This document shows positions 45,347-56,953 of a DNA stretch of 64,000 bases, in pieces. Numbering within the stretch: position 1 is the first letter of the stretch; every line of letters begins with the position of its first letter. Origin of the DNA: Acanthamoeba sp. SK_2022b (taxonomy: Eukaryota > Discosea > Longamoebia > Acanthamoebidae); assembly GCA_027943245.1 (NCBI GenBank), contig JANDJZ010000152.1, forward strand, positions 1 to 64,000. Reading direction: 5' to 3'. A model generated the notes under the pieces. That model did not search any database, was not told the DNA's origin, and worked only from the letters and a program-made list of their open reading frames with translations. A program made the position numbers and the translations under genes.

Positions 45347-48300
45347 CGATTAAGGGGCGAGGGGGAGCCTACTGCGCAGCGCTTGGAGAAATGTGATCGA
45401 GCTTTGGGTAAAGAGATGGTCGGCCTTAGCGGGGTCCTCTCGTTCCAACGCAAAGGCCTTTGCACGCCAGCACACAAGTATGAAAGAAAAATATAAATAT
45501 TCAATTAAAACATATAAATATTCAGGGAATAATCAAAAAATATTACAAAGAGTTTTGGCAGTACCTTCTCTACAAGTTGTATGGCTCGGGTCAATTCGCC
45601 GTGCTCGTCATCTTCTATCTCCATCTTCATGTCGTCGCCCTCGCTCTCGATCAGTTTAATTCGTTCAGCACTGCAGCTCATACTTGGAGGTTCCATCACT
45701 TTTTTCTCCTCCTCCTCCTCTTCTTCCACCTTCTGCTCTCGCTTTTCTGCCTCGGCCTCTTCCTCTTCTGTTTCCATCTCTGCCTCAGCCTCTCCTTCTG
45801 CTTCTCGGCCACCTCCCGGTTTCGTGTCGATGGTTACCTGGAAAGGAAAAATGACAAATTAGGAAGGACCACAGAAAAGGTATATTGGTATTGGAGGTAT
45901 GCTGCGTTCTCGACGTACGCATGCTCTCTGCAGCGCGTGGGCGGCGTGTTCGATCAACGCCAGTTCTACGCGGAGCGCTCTCACCTCGCCGATAGCGGCC
46001 TCGCGCTGAAACCAAAGATTGTACAGAAATGCGTTTGAGTTGGAGTTTGAGAGCACATCTCGAAACCGCGTCACAGCCACAACCACAACGTTGCGTACCC
46101 AGGCTATCAGCTGATGCACTTGACGCTTGATGGCATCGAACTCGGTCCTTATGGCGCTCACCTCGGCCGACAGCTTAACGCTGGAGCGCGCCGAGGCAAG
46201 CTGCTGTGCCTCGCGGTCGATGGCATCAAACTCGGCCCTGATAGCGCTCACCTCGGCCGACAGCTTGACGCGTGGGAGACTGGATCGCGCTGACACCAAC
46301 TGCTGCGCCTCGCGGTCGATGGCATCGAACTCGGCCCTGATAGCGGCCACTTCCCGGGGTAGGACCTGCTTTCAGACCGCCAGTGAGTGAGAGCGCTAGC
46401 GCGCTATGCTCAAGGGCAAAACGGTACGTTGGAATCCAACGGCTCGGCCTCTTGGTGAGCAAGCAAACTGGCCTCCGCCTCGATCGCGTCAAACTCTCGT
46501 CGCAACGCCCTTACCTCCAACTGCAGGACCGTCTACACGCGGATACAAAAAACACAGAAATGAGATATTAGAATTTTAAAATCATTTACAACTTTAAAAA
46601 AATCTTACAAAAAATGAAGGAAAACATGATATTTAAAAACAAAAATGGGAAATGAAAAAATAATAATAATAATTAAAGATGTACCTTAGGCGAGATTTGA
46701 GCAAGCTCGCACTGAATAGCGACCAGTGTAGACCGAAGCAAAGCCACCTCTTCGTTCAGGTCCTGCGGTTTCAAGAGGCCACAGGTCAGCCAAACGACAC
46801 CACTCGCCCGAATTCCAAAGTGTAGGTGGTACCGAGGCTCGATTGCTTGTCATGACTGCTTCCGGTCCGTGCTCCCGCCTCCTAGTATGCTCGATCCCAG
46901 GCTCCTCTACGCTCGCCACCTCTTCCCGCTCTACTCTGGCGCTGTAGCCCTCCTCCTCGTTGTCTTCGTAGACGATTTTTTCCTTTCCCTTGTCCATAGG
47001 CAGCTTTTCCGTATTCCCGCCCTCGTTCCTTTTCTGCGCGTTCTCTCGGTTGCTCCTCTCTTCTTCGTTCTCCTCTCCTTCTCTGTCATTCGTGTTATCG
47101 CTTCGTTCTTCTTCACCTTCTTTGCCTTCATCTTCACCTTCACCTTCGCGATGGCCGTTGCCGTCTGCCTGGTGGTCGTCCACGAGCGCCGGCAGGTCCT
47201 CGCGCGGCTGGGGCTTCTGGAAGAACAGTCGGTTCAGGCGTTCCCGCTTCCTCTGGAGCGCGTCCTCCCGTGCGGCCTCTGCCCTCCTCTCCTCGTGGAG
47301 GAGAGCCATACGCTTCTGCTTCTTGGCCTCCCTGCGCTTTCTCTTCTCCTCGTGCTTGCGTTCAAGCCGTTCCCAGCGCTCCCGGCTGCTGACGCTCCAG
47401 ATCCAGCGCGGCCAGTAGGGCGGCGGGTTGTCCTCCCGCGTGTCCTCGGCGTAGCGCTGGAGGGGGGCGTGGAGGATGTCGGCGAGCGCGAAGAGCGGCG
47501 AGTCCCTCTCGGCCCACCTCCGCACTAGGTTGACGCCACATCACACATTCATCCGCGTATAAATTTCGAGTTTTTTTTGTTAGAAAGATAATAACAATAA
47601 TTAGAAATTAAAAAAAATACAAAAAAAAGAGGCCATACCCTGCTCCTGTCTCTCCTCTTCGTATTGGGCGTGTCTGTGCTGCCGCTCGCCGATAAGCCTG
47701 CGCGAGCGCGACTGCTCGGACCACGAGCCCTTGCGGAGCTCGATCTGGGTGTGCATGTGGGTCGGTTGAGTGTGACGGCCATCATCAAGAATATCCATGG
47801 ATAGATCTACCCTACCTGCTCGAGCAGGTCGGGCTTGAGCCGCATGGCGTCGATCAAATGGGAGGGAAAGGAAGGCGCCGCCATGTAGTCGATGCAATAG
47901 CGGCGCAGCTTATTGGCGCTGAACGTGTCGGCAAACTGAAGGATCTCATTCGCGTTCGTCTCATCCACGCCTGCACACAGCATGGCACATGCGCACGCAC
48001 GCATGCACACACACGGTCAGAACGCGGGCTGCCGAAGAGAAGCTTGTCTGACATTGGTCAGCTACAGACACCAACCTTCTTGTATCAGCGTTTCGCACAT
48101 TTGGGCCAGCAGGGGGAGTCGATACTCATCGGCGAGCACGAGGAGAGCCTGCAACAGCGCATCCGATTGCCTCAGTCGGGTCAGTGGGCAACGCAGCGCT
48201 GAGCTAGAGTCGCCCGCTGTACCTGGCTTGTCTCGGGAGCGGCCTCGAATCGCTCGGCGTAGATCCACTCCAAGAGCTCGCCAAACGTGCTGCCTGCGCG

Positions 48301-49139
48301 CACGCGCGGACGTCAGTGGACAGGCAAGCCCGATTTGTGCGCGTTGTGTACCTGCGTCGTGGTCGTTGTCGAAGGGCATCGACAGGGTGATGACCGCCTG
48401 CTGGCTCTCCTTGTAGCCCCTGTCGGCCGACAGCATGGCCTCGAAGAACGAACAGCGAGCACTCAACACTACACGATGACACTTGAACGTCCGCGGACAG
48501 GACTGGGTGTGCGTGTGTGTGCGCGCGCGGGCGTGATTAGATAAAGCTTGTGCTGACAGGGAACTCACCAACGTATGAGTCGGCGTACCTCGGCGCCTTG
48601 TTGGTCGATCTGCAGCGTACAGTCGCTAAACTGCGGATCGCGAAGAAGGCGCAGGAGGTCGTCTTTGAAGGAATCAATGTGTCGGGCCTCGCTTAGGACG
48701 TGCTCGGGCACCACGCGCTGTGATTATGAGATATTTAAGTTAGTACACATAAATCGTATAAAATTAAATCCAGCTTGCCAAATCAAACAAATACGAAGCC
48801 TCTAGGCCTGTGGGCCGGCGGTCCGTACCCCGAGGAGCATAGCGCACGTGCGCACCAAAGCAGAGAAGTTTAGCTCAAGCGCCAGTTGGTACACCTCTTC
48901 GTTCAGCTCCTTGGAGGCATGCACTCCAAACTGTGTGTATCCCGAAGAGAGAGAGAGAGAGAGAGAGAGAACGTCAGTCGTCGCGGCGAAAGCCAGAATT
49001 GGGTCGTGGCGGAATCCATACGTCGCCAGTGTATGCAAATTCCAACAATTTGCGCATCACCGTCTCTTTGACATCGGGCAGCACGACCACCCCGCTGCTC
49101 TCCTCGGTGTGGCCCTGCACTCGAGGATGTAAGTGCTAG

Positions 49140-49207
<68 letters not shown>

Positions 49208-50548
49208 TGACAGAGTCGAGGAGCAGGGAGAAGTGAAGTACGAGCGAGAGCAAGCCTGGGCAGCGGGCGGCGAGAATGGCCTTGTGGGCCTTGACCTCCA
49301 CCTGATTGCTCAGTCGAAAAGTGATGTCACTGTGGGTGTGATGTCGTGCTGTGCTGTGAGCAGAACAGCGCATTCGCTACGTGCACGCGGCCAGCTGAGG
49401 AGGCGCACGTCTTACCTGAAGTCGCGTGCAAAGAGGGCCTTCTGGTAGTCCAGCCTCATGTTCTGTTGAGGCGGCCCTGTGAACAGACAGGAATGCGGTG
49501 AGTAGGTGAGCAACGACGCGTTTCCCCTCCCTCGGAGTCACTCACCCAACAGCGCTCGAGCGAATCGGCTGCCACAAGCGACCTGTCGCACGTTGCCCAC
49601 GAAATCCACTCGACCCGGAATCTCGGCGTTCTGTGTCGTCCTGCCGAGAGCGCAATACATGCTCGCTCCCCAAGTCCACAGCTCGCCGCGAGCTGCACGG
49701 TCGCGGGCCATGATGTCAGAAGCCAAAGCGAGGCCGAGTGAGGCCGAGCGAGACTGCACGTACTGGTCACTGCTGTGCTGAATTGCTCGCCGCAGGCGAT
49801 CGAGGTGACAGTCATCGATTTCAGGCTCTCAACGCGGGCAGGTATGGAGTTGTCAAAGTCCGTGGCGACGCCCAGCCCGAGCTGGCCGTGGATGTTGCTC
49901 CCGCATGCGTACACGTGGCCCTGATGCGCAGGATTGGCGAGGAGATCCACTTCAGGGGGCCGCTTCGCGAAAAAGAGTTGGGGGAGGCAAGCGGGACCTC
50001 GTCGGTGAGGAGGAGCGTGTGACCTGCCCCGCAGGCGGCGGAGACGATGATCTGCTTGGCCTCGACCAGGCTGCTGACGAGGGTTGGCCGGAGGAAGAAC
50101 GATGAGTGCTGCATGGGCGTCTCCGGAATGGGGCCCAATCCTGCGCGAGGAAACAAGCGCCATCAGACTCACACCCCGCATTCATCACAATCAAAGGCCG
50201 ATGAATAGCGGCTGATGTGATGTGCGTGCCGAGTTGCCCCTGCGTGTGATCTCCCCAAGCGTAGACGTGGCCATTGGCTGCCACTGCGATCGTGTACGAG
50301 TCTACCAGAGGGAGGGAGTGAGAGTGAAGAAGGAGGGGTGGAGTCAGTCTGCGGTGCGTACCTCCGCAAGCGACGTTCTTGATGAAGACCCGCGCCGGCG
50401 CCGTCGCTGCGGCGTCAGAACTGCGAAAATACTCGACGAGCGTGGGTTCTCCGGTGTTCCTGTTGTCTGGATGGCCCAGCGCTCCTCGCCCTGTGTGCGA
50501 GAGTTGTTCAGGATTTGTGTCACAGGCGTGCACTCGCACACTAGTGTG

Positions 50549-50591
<43 letters not shown>

Positions 50592-51813
50592 TGTGAGGGA
50601 GAGGCAGAAATCACCTCCATAGCCCCACGTGTACACATCTCCCTCATCTGCGGCGAGAGGAGGCGAATGTCAGCAAGCCGCGTATGGTGGCCGACCAAAC
50701 AAGCAAACAGCACGGAGGAAGCAAGCGAGACACGGCGATCAAGCTGACCTGTGACACACGCCATGTGCTGCGCGCCGCAGGCGACGTGGACGATCGTCTT
50801 GCCCATGAGCGGGCCACCGACCAGCTTGGGCGTGGCGCACAGCCAGGTCGTGGCAGTCGCCAGCCGGCACTTGGCCAGCCCCTCGGCTTGCCGAAGGTGC
50901 GGCTGTACGCAGGCCGTGTGCGTTGCGGTCTCCTCTCCGCCGTGCTGCCACGTCCCACATATATATCGCGGGGCCGTCTGCTTGAGATCGCGCATCATCG
51001 CGAAGAGCTCGCGCTGGTGGTGGTGGCCCAACTGATTGTAGGCGTTGCTGCCCCACGTATAGAGCCCCGCATCTGCAAGGCCAGCCGCTATCAGAGCGCT
51101 TTCCTCCCCCGCCATGACGCCCACACACGACGCCGTAACGCACCTGTGAGGCAGGCGGTCCAGTCGCGCCCGCAGCAGACCTGCAGGACATGCCTGTGCA
51201 GCAGGGCCTCGTGGCGTACGCGTCGAGGAATAGGCTGCGGAAGGGAGTGGGGAGCGATCGCGAGCGACGCGAGTGTGAGCGCGAGAGCGAGCGAGAGGAG
51301 AAAGGGTGTGAGCGCACGATGTAGATGTCCTCGAGCTCGAGCTCAGTTTCGGAATCGAGGCCCAGCTGCCCCATGCGGCCTTGGCCCCAGACGTAGATGT
51401 CGGACACGTCTGTATGGTGGCCACCGGACAAAAGAGCGCAAAGGCATTGTCCCACAAGATGGAGTTGAGTGCACAAGAAGGAGCAGAGTGTACAATCACT
51501 CCGAGTGCACAATCACTCACGTACCTGACACCGCAATGGTGTGTTGCGCCGCAAAGCCGGAGCTTATGGCCACGATGTTTGCGGACTCAAGGCTCTCCAC
51601 CACCAACGGTAGAGGCTCTGAGAAACGTTCTAGAACGTTTGCGGGATGACAAATAGATCCCGACGTTTTATTAAGATTAGAAAAAACAAAAATAAAATCA
51701 TATTTTTAAATGGTTATTTTATTAAAAGTGGTGGCAAATACTATTATATTGACAATGATCAAAAGCGCACCTATGCAGTCGTTCCCCCAGGCCAGTACCT
51801 GAGTCTTGTCCAT
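43466..51813 (-). CDS. giant RCC1 - BTB - BTB - coiled coil - villin headpiece protein
   Basis: ATG 51813 (MDKTQVLAWGNDCI) opens RCC1 repeats running to about 49500 (DIYVWGQGRMGQLGLDSE; GLYTWGSNAYNQLGHH; GHVYACGSNIHGQLGLG; ELWTWGASMYCALG). First BTB: ITFRLSNQVEVKAHKAILAA and VMRKLLEFAYTGD (49300-49030). Second BTB: DPQFSDCTLQID, FKCHRVVLSARCSFFEAMLS, FGELLEWIYAERFEA, then a BACK-like helix set (ILQFADTFSANKLRRYCIDY) to about 47820. Basic and acidic coiled coils follow, including three tandem copies of EVSAIRAEFDAIDREAQQL (46350-46120). An acidic stretch, a disordered Ser/Thr/Ala/Pro region and a C-terminal villin headpiece end the protein (FSYAELKENRHMLPNWVD; YLSDEDFEAVFQMPRQEF; KKTVGLF). The N-terminal order resembles IBtk-type cullin-3 adaptors. 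The headpiece should bind F-actin. A gene break near 45230 (ATG of MSGSPRPV) is possible. Confidence 0.7.
45250..45343. repeat. (CA)n microsatellite with imperfect CACACTTA repeats
   Basis: Lies in the intron immediately upstream of the long last-but-two exon of the RCC1-BTB-headpiece gene; this is the point where a two-gene model would split it. Confidence 0.93.
46120..46350 (-). repeat. tandem coding repeat, three coiled-coil units
   Basis: Three consecutive copies of a roughly 28-33 residue unit (EVAAIRAEFDAIDREAQQLV, EVSAIRAEFDAIDREAQQLA, EVSAIRTEFDAIKRQVHQLI). Weaker related units lie in the flanking exons (EVRALRREFDAIEAEASLLA; EVRALRVELALIEHAAHALQ; EVALLRSTLVAIQCELAQIS), so the array spans several exons by duplication. 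Confidence 0.85.
49140..49206. repeat. (TG)n microsatellite
   Basis: Intronic tract inside the first BTB domain coding region. Confidence 0.95.
50548..50591. repeat. compound (GT)n(GA)n microsatellite
   Basis: Intronic tract between RCC1-repeat exons. A related (GA)n tract occurs at about 48949-48971. Confidence 0.9.
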
Positions 51814-51902
51814 CTTTGCAATTCTTGGGTATACTTCTCGAAATATACCCAAGAGAAACTTGAATAAGAAAATTAAACCTTCAGGCTCGTCGACAACGCT
51901 CG
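51814..51902. promoter_or_regulatory. candidate bidirectional promoter, 89 bp
   Basis: Very short gap between the divergent starts of the RCC1-BTB gene (51813) and the next + strand gene (51903). It contains an AT-rich stretch near 51855-51880 and the inverted motif TTGGGTATA / TATACCCAA at about 51825-51853, a potential symmetrical regulator site. Confidence 0.4.
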
Positions 51903-52849
51903 ATGGAGGTGCCGCACAGGTTGACTTTCGAGGTGGGCCGCTGGCGAGTGTCGCTCGTGGCCGTGGACGGCACAGCCGAGTCCGCCCTTCAGGTACGGGT
52001 GGTTGGACCCCATGCCCACCACTGTGTGCTGCTCTGCGACGCTTACGACAAGGTGCGGTCCTGTCTCCCCCACTTCCCTCAGCAGCTTAAGCTTGACGGT
52101 GCCGAGACAGGGGTGCACTGCTGTCTTTAAGTCATCAGAGGAGCAGCTGCAGGAGGAGTACGAGAACATCGATGGAGCGCCAGAAGAGGAGCCCACGACG
52201 GGAGTGAGGGCGAGGAAGGCGAAGCACGAACACGGCGTCGAAGCCCGAAGACGAAGGCGAGACCGGCGAACGCCAAACGACAAACGCACGGAGGCCGAGG
52301 ACAGCGGCACCGCCCGGGCTGAGGACGAGCCAAGTCCGGATCGACGGCACCACAGGCGCCGTCATCACCACCGCCATGGCCGACGGCGGCATGGTGAGGA
52401 GGCAGCGGCCGAGAGCGGTCATGCAAGGCCACGCGCCGATTGTTGCGAAGGTGGGGCCGGCGTAGCTGAGAGTAGTGCAGCTGCCCACCCACACGAACAA
52501 ATCCCTGTGCCCACGCCGTTGGCGAGGGCGACGCTGTCGGCTGACCCCGAGCCGTCGGGGTTCCCTTCGCTGGCCACTCTTTGCATTCGCGCGGGTACTG
52601 CTGATGCGCGAGTTTCTTTCTGGTGCAGTGGCTGGTTGGGCTGACGATGGCCACTGACATCGTCGGTGGCAGTGGCGACGAAGTTGGCCTATGTCGAGAG
52701 CCTCGAGGGCATCCCTATCGACATGCGGCGACAGATGCTGCAATCCCTCCTCGCCCAGCGACGACACCTGCGGCAGTCTGTCGTCTTCGACGAAGATGAT
52801 GATGGCGGCATCGTCAGAGGTGACGAAGGTGTGTTGTTCATCATTAATG

Positions 52850-52909
<60 letters not shown>

Positions 52910-53121
52910 GCATAATCAGTTGACTTGTGTGTTGTGCGCGATCAGGTATGCCACTAAACGCTGAGAAGGCGGCGGACATGAGGGAGGAGCGGGAGGAGAT
53001 GCTCGAGGCTGTGCTAAAGCTGGGTGACAGCGACATGTCTGAACAGGAGTTTGTCAAGCTCATGGAGGTCTTCTGCGATGCCCGCTATCGTCTGCGCCCG
53101 CCTGAGCCCGACAGCCCATGA
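51903..53121 (+). CDS. unknown protein, 4-5 exons
   Basis: ATG 51903 begins a beta-rich segment (MEVPHRLTFEVGRWRVSLVA; HHCVLLCDAYD). The likely second exon (from about 52088, in a shifted frame after a short intron) is acidic then very rich in His, Arg and Glu (SSEEQLQEEYENIDG near 52130). From about 52665 a good helical segment appears (KLAYVESLEGIPIDMRRQML), then an acidic turn (FDEDDDGG), and the last exon gives EKAADMREEREEMLEAVLKL to a stop at 53119-53121. The first intron is inferred from frame change and could be misplaced. No family was recognised. The start is 90 bp from the divergent RCC1-BTB gene. Confidence 0.5.
52849..52909. repeat. (GTGC)n tetranucleotide microsatellite
   Basis: Intronic tract between the last two exons of the unknown protein; reads as Val-Arg-Ala-Cys repeats if translated by mistake. 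Confidence 0.93.
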
Positions 53122-53227
53122 AGCTGGTGTGTTTTTCGATGTAATATAATAATTTGTTTTATGTTTTGTTTAAACAAAATACAACAAGGAGGAAGCGGTG
53201 GCAGTTTCGGAAACACACCCCGAACCG

Positions 53228-54038
53228 ATGATGTTGCTCAACGGGCGGACGACGTTCGTAGCTGTCGTGGTCGTCTTCGCTTTCGTTCTTTGTACTCTCG
53301 GATCTACAGTACGGGCCGCGGACACCTTCACGCTCTTCAAGATCGAAAACGCCAGCTCGCGTGGTACCCCCCCCCTTCACGTTACTAAAACCAGCTCCCG
53401 GACTCCCTCGATACTGTTGCGCACGGCTTGCCGCCTGGGTTCAGTTCAGCTAACACGCCCCCCCCCCCGTGCAGACGCGGTGTGCAGTGATGGGTCCGAT
53501 GCGGGCTACTACTTCCGGCCGGGCTCGGGCTCTGGCCAGAATGTGTGGCACTTCCACCTCATGGGCGGTAACCGTTCAACCTTGTCCCTCTCCTCTTCTT
53601 CTTCTTCCTGTCCTCCATGAAGGACGTCGACTTCTCAACTCTGGGGTTCTGTTGGTGGTCTTGCCAGGGTTCTGGTGTTGGGACGCCGACTCGTGCGCAG
53701 AGCGAGTGAAGCTTGCGCCCTACCTCATCTCGCTTGCTGGCTACCCGCCGCAGTGGGTCGGCCCGGTGGGCATCTTCGCCCAGAATGAGACCACCAACCC
53801 GCTCTTCCACAACGTCAACCACGTTTACGTTCTGTACGTATTTATTTTTTGTTTTACTGATTATTATCATTATATCTTTTAATGTCACAAGGGATTGATG
53901 GGCGCTATGTACGGGCGGACAGGTACTGCTCGAGCGATGCCTGGAGCGGAGATGCGTCGAAGAGTGAGTCCAACATTTTCCACTTCCGTGGCAAGAAGAT
54001 TGTTAAGGTTTGCATCCATGAGACACACCTACACACGC

Positions 54039-54110
<72 letters not shown>

Positions 54111-55099
54111 ACATGCGTTAACGTACGAACAAATACGGATGATCATACACAGGCTGTGATCGAGGACGTGTACCAGCGCCGTGGGCTGCGCGAGTCGGCT
54201 GATCGGCGATTCCTCTTCTCAGGATGCTCTGCTGGCGGAGTTGGCGTCGTTGGTGCGCAACCGGTTTCGAATAATGTCTCTTTTATATATCTTCCTATAC
54301 GATTTATTATTATTTATTATCAGAATTGCACGCTCATTCGTCAAAACGCAGTGAACGCCAACTTCGTGCAGTCGACGCTGCGCGGGCTGTTGGGCGACAA
54401 CGAAACGCGTATTCTCAGCCTGGCTGATGCTGGCATCATGTTCGACTTCCCGCTCTACCCCGTATGTCTCCCTCCACTCGCTAGAAGCTGGACTGATCGC
54501 TGACCGTTTTTTTTTGGGGGGGGGAGTACAGGAGCACAAGCCAAAGGACCACGTCTTCGACACGACCATCATCCCGGCCATGGAACAGTTCACCAAGGGC
54601 ATCGCTCTGTGGAAAGGCCAACTCGATCCGTCGTGCGCCGCCGCCTATCCCACGCAGCCGGAGAAGTGCTACTTTGGCCAGTACGCCTACGCGCATATCG
54701 AGACCCCGATGCTGGTCAATCAGCAGCAGTACGACGCGTGGCAGCTCGATTGGTACACCTTCGCTCCTCCCCTCCAACGCGGCTCAGGCCAATTGTCGCT
54801 CAAGCTTCACCATTTCGCGTAGGAACATCGGGTACGTGCCGGCCCAGTACAACAGCAGCATGGAGACCTACGCCAACAACTACCGGTACTGGCCAGTGAA
54901 ATAATTTGTCTTTAATTTGATTTTACGAGTTTATTTGGCTTTATTTATTTGCATTGGGTTTAGATTCTGCTCACCAGGCAATATGGGAAACCTGGACAGG
55001 CTGAACACCGTCGAGGTGCTGGCCCTGATGACCAAGAAGCAGCACACCATCTTTTCGTACGCGTCCTCGCGGCTACATCGTCATTTCTTCTCTGACTCG

Positions 55100-55178
<79 letters not shown>

Positions 55179-55512
55179 CGCGCGTGCTGTGTATCACCAC
55201 GTGCAGGGGCATGTGCTTCAGCCACTGCAGCACCGATAACAATAACTGGGCCAACCTGCGCCTGAGTGATGACACGGACACCTCTCTGTCCACTGTGTTT
55301 GGTACGACTTCTGTTTTGTGTGATAGGACACATGTGACACACACTGCACGCGCGCGTGCCCTGTGTCGGGACGCGCCAGACTCACGCGGCCACTACACTA
55401 CACTACACTAGCGCCGTGGTGGGAAGCCAAGGGGACGGCAGCGCCCCAGTTCTACTACGACCATTGCGGCCGATTCAACTGCAGCATTGGCTGTCCCGCG
55501 CCCGAGTTCTGA
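53228..55512 (+). CDS. secreted pectinacetylesterase/Notum-family esterase
   Basis: About ten exons. ATG 53228 gives a signal peptide (FVAVVVVFAFVLCTLGSTVRA). Conserved features: NVWHFHLMGG (oxyanion region) near 53545, GFWCWDADSC near 53670, the nucleophile Ser in FSGCSAGGVG near 54220, the acid in LSLADAGIMFDFP near 54420, and the catalytic His in CFSHCSTDNNNW near 55215. The C-terminus is Cys-rich (QFYYDHCGRFNCSIGCPAPE), with a stop at 55510-55512; several Cys likely form disulfides. Plant members deacetylate pectin and animal Notum removes a lipid from Wnt. An amoeba could use it on plant or algal polysaccharide or on its own acylated proteins. A second in-frame ATG (53198) would add 10 residues before the signal peptide. 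It ends 92 bp from the convergent acetyltransferase gene. Confidence 0.8.
54041..54108. repeat. (CA)n microsatellite
   Basis: Intronic tract upstream of the nucleophile-Ser exon of the esterase. Confidence 0.95.
55103..55175. repeat. (GT)n microsatellite
   Basis: Intronic tract upstream of the catalytic-His exon of the esterase. Confidence 0.95.
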
Positions 55513-55604
55513 AGCCCACGGCAATGACACACATGGAGGCGAGAAGATGTAGCCTACGGCCGTGAGAACGTGCCGGATGGTGACCCTTACGCCGATGTAA
55601 CATG

Positions 55605-56839
55605 CTAGTTTCTTTGTCCCTCTTTTGAATTCGCTGGACGCGAGTTACTGATGTCTGATTGGGCTAGGTTTACTCTCGACCTGACCTTCTTGACCTGAAT
55701 GTTAACGCCCTTCCGGCGGTAGTAGTCCACAGCGAATTCGATGCAATCGGAGCAGCTGAAGAGGCGGCACGTTGCAGACCCCACCTTACCCACCCGGAAC
55801 TCCTCTCCGCGAGCATTTTCGAAGGCATGGCCCACCTCTTCCAGCAACTCCTCCTCGGCCATTGCAACTGCGTCGAATTCCTGCCACACTCTGTTGCCAT
55901 CGCCGTCTAGCCAGGGACAGCCTTCTCTAGTCGGACCGAAGCATCCGCTCAGCTGTTCCGCAACGTGAAACGATGTGTTTCGATTCCACGATACCCCTAG
56001 CAGAAGCACCTGGCTACTAGCTATCGACGACAGCTTTCCCAGAGGAGAACTCTGCACGTTGAACGGGTAGGCGAGCTGATGGTCCTGCACCAGCTGTACA
56101 TTCGTCAGTTCGTCAGTACTAAGCTGCCGACGCATACACTGTAACTGATATCACACTTGTGCTCGTACACATGACGCATGTTTGCCCCAGGCTGCAAAGG
56201 AGGACTGAGGGTGACCCGATCGTACAGTCCCGGGCCATGACCGGAAGCATTCGGCGATCTTGCCCATCCCCAGAGACGGAGTGCACAGTGGATCGAAGAG
56301 CGGCATCTCAGCCCGTATGGTGTCGTGCCAACTCAACGGCGCAGGAGGATTCTCCCACATGGCAGGGTCAGAGAATTGTGCTGTGAAGGCTGGCATCATG
56401 ATCGTCCCCTTCCTCACCATGAAGAATGGATGTCAATTCCTGACCGGCAATCAACAGCACCAGAATGTACCTCCGAGCCCACGACGTCCATCAGGGCGTG
56501 AATGACATCCACTTCGCCACCACAAACCTGCCCGCCGCTGTGTCAAGATTGCATGTGGAGCAGTTGTGAGAAAAGGGATGGTGATACCCAGCCGATGGAC
56601 GACAGCGATGAGTGCACCATCACGCTAGCGCCCTTACACAGGCCCAGGGAGCGCAAGTCTGCTGCGATAGAGGAGCGGGTTCGTGGGCTCGGGGTTGACG
56701 CCATCACCGCTGCTTCATGAGCAACATGACCATCTTGCCGTCCCTCTGCCATGTGTGTTTCCGTACTTGAACTAATTCTGTCGCAGCTTAGTACGCCAAC
56801 CTTCCCTTCTGCGAAGGCGTTCCGCCACCTTTCCACCAT
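55605..56839 (-). CDS. aminoglycoside 3-N-acetyltransferase-family protein
   Basis: ATG near 56839. Exons carry the AAC(3) pattern in order: IAADLRSLGLCKGASVMVHS and SLSSIGW near 56590-56680, a GGEVDVIHALMDVVGSE segment near 56500, GTIMMPAFTAQFSDPAMWEN through FDPLCTPSLGMGKIAECFR to RSGHPQSSFAAWGKHA (56410-56180), then HQLAYPFNVQSSPLGKLSSI with VLLLGVSWNRNTSFHVAEQL (56060-55940). Stop TAG at 55605-55607. Bacterial members transfer acetyl from acetyl-CoA to the 3-amino group of aminoglycosides; the His in the VHSSLS and HPQ regions is kept. The C-terminal third is divergent, and the first two introns do not join in frame with obvious sites, so annotation errors or decay are possible. The family is mainly bacterial, suggesting transfer with later intron gain. 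Confidence 0.7.
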
Positions 56840-56953
56840 GGCCTTGGGAAGTTCTAGCGATTAATCATGTTTTTTAACGCAATCTAATATAAAAAATTAT
56901 TTAGAATGAGAAAAATAATATATTTGTTGGTGCCAACCGTAGGGTTGGCTGAT

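Noticed and set aside
52849..52909. repeat array that might suggest CRISPR
   Set aside because: A simple tetranucleotide tract without unique spacers, inside a eukaryotic intron.
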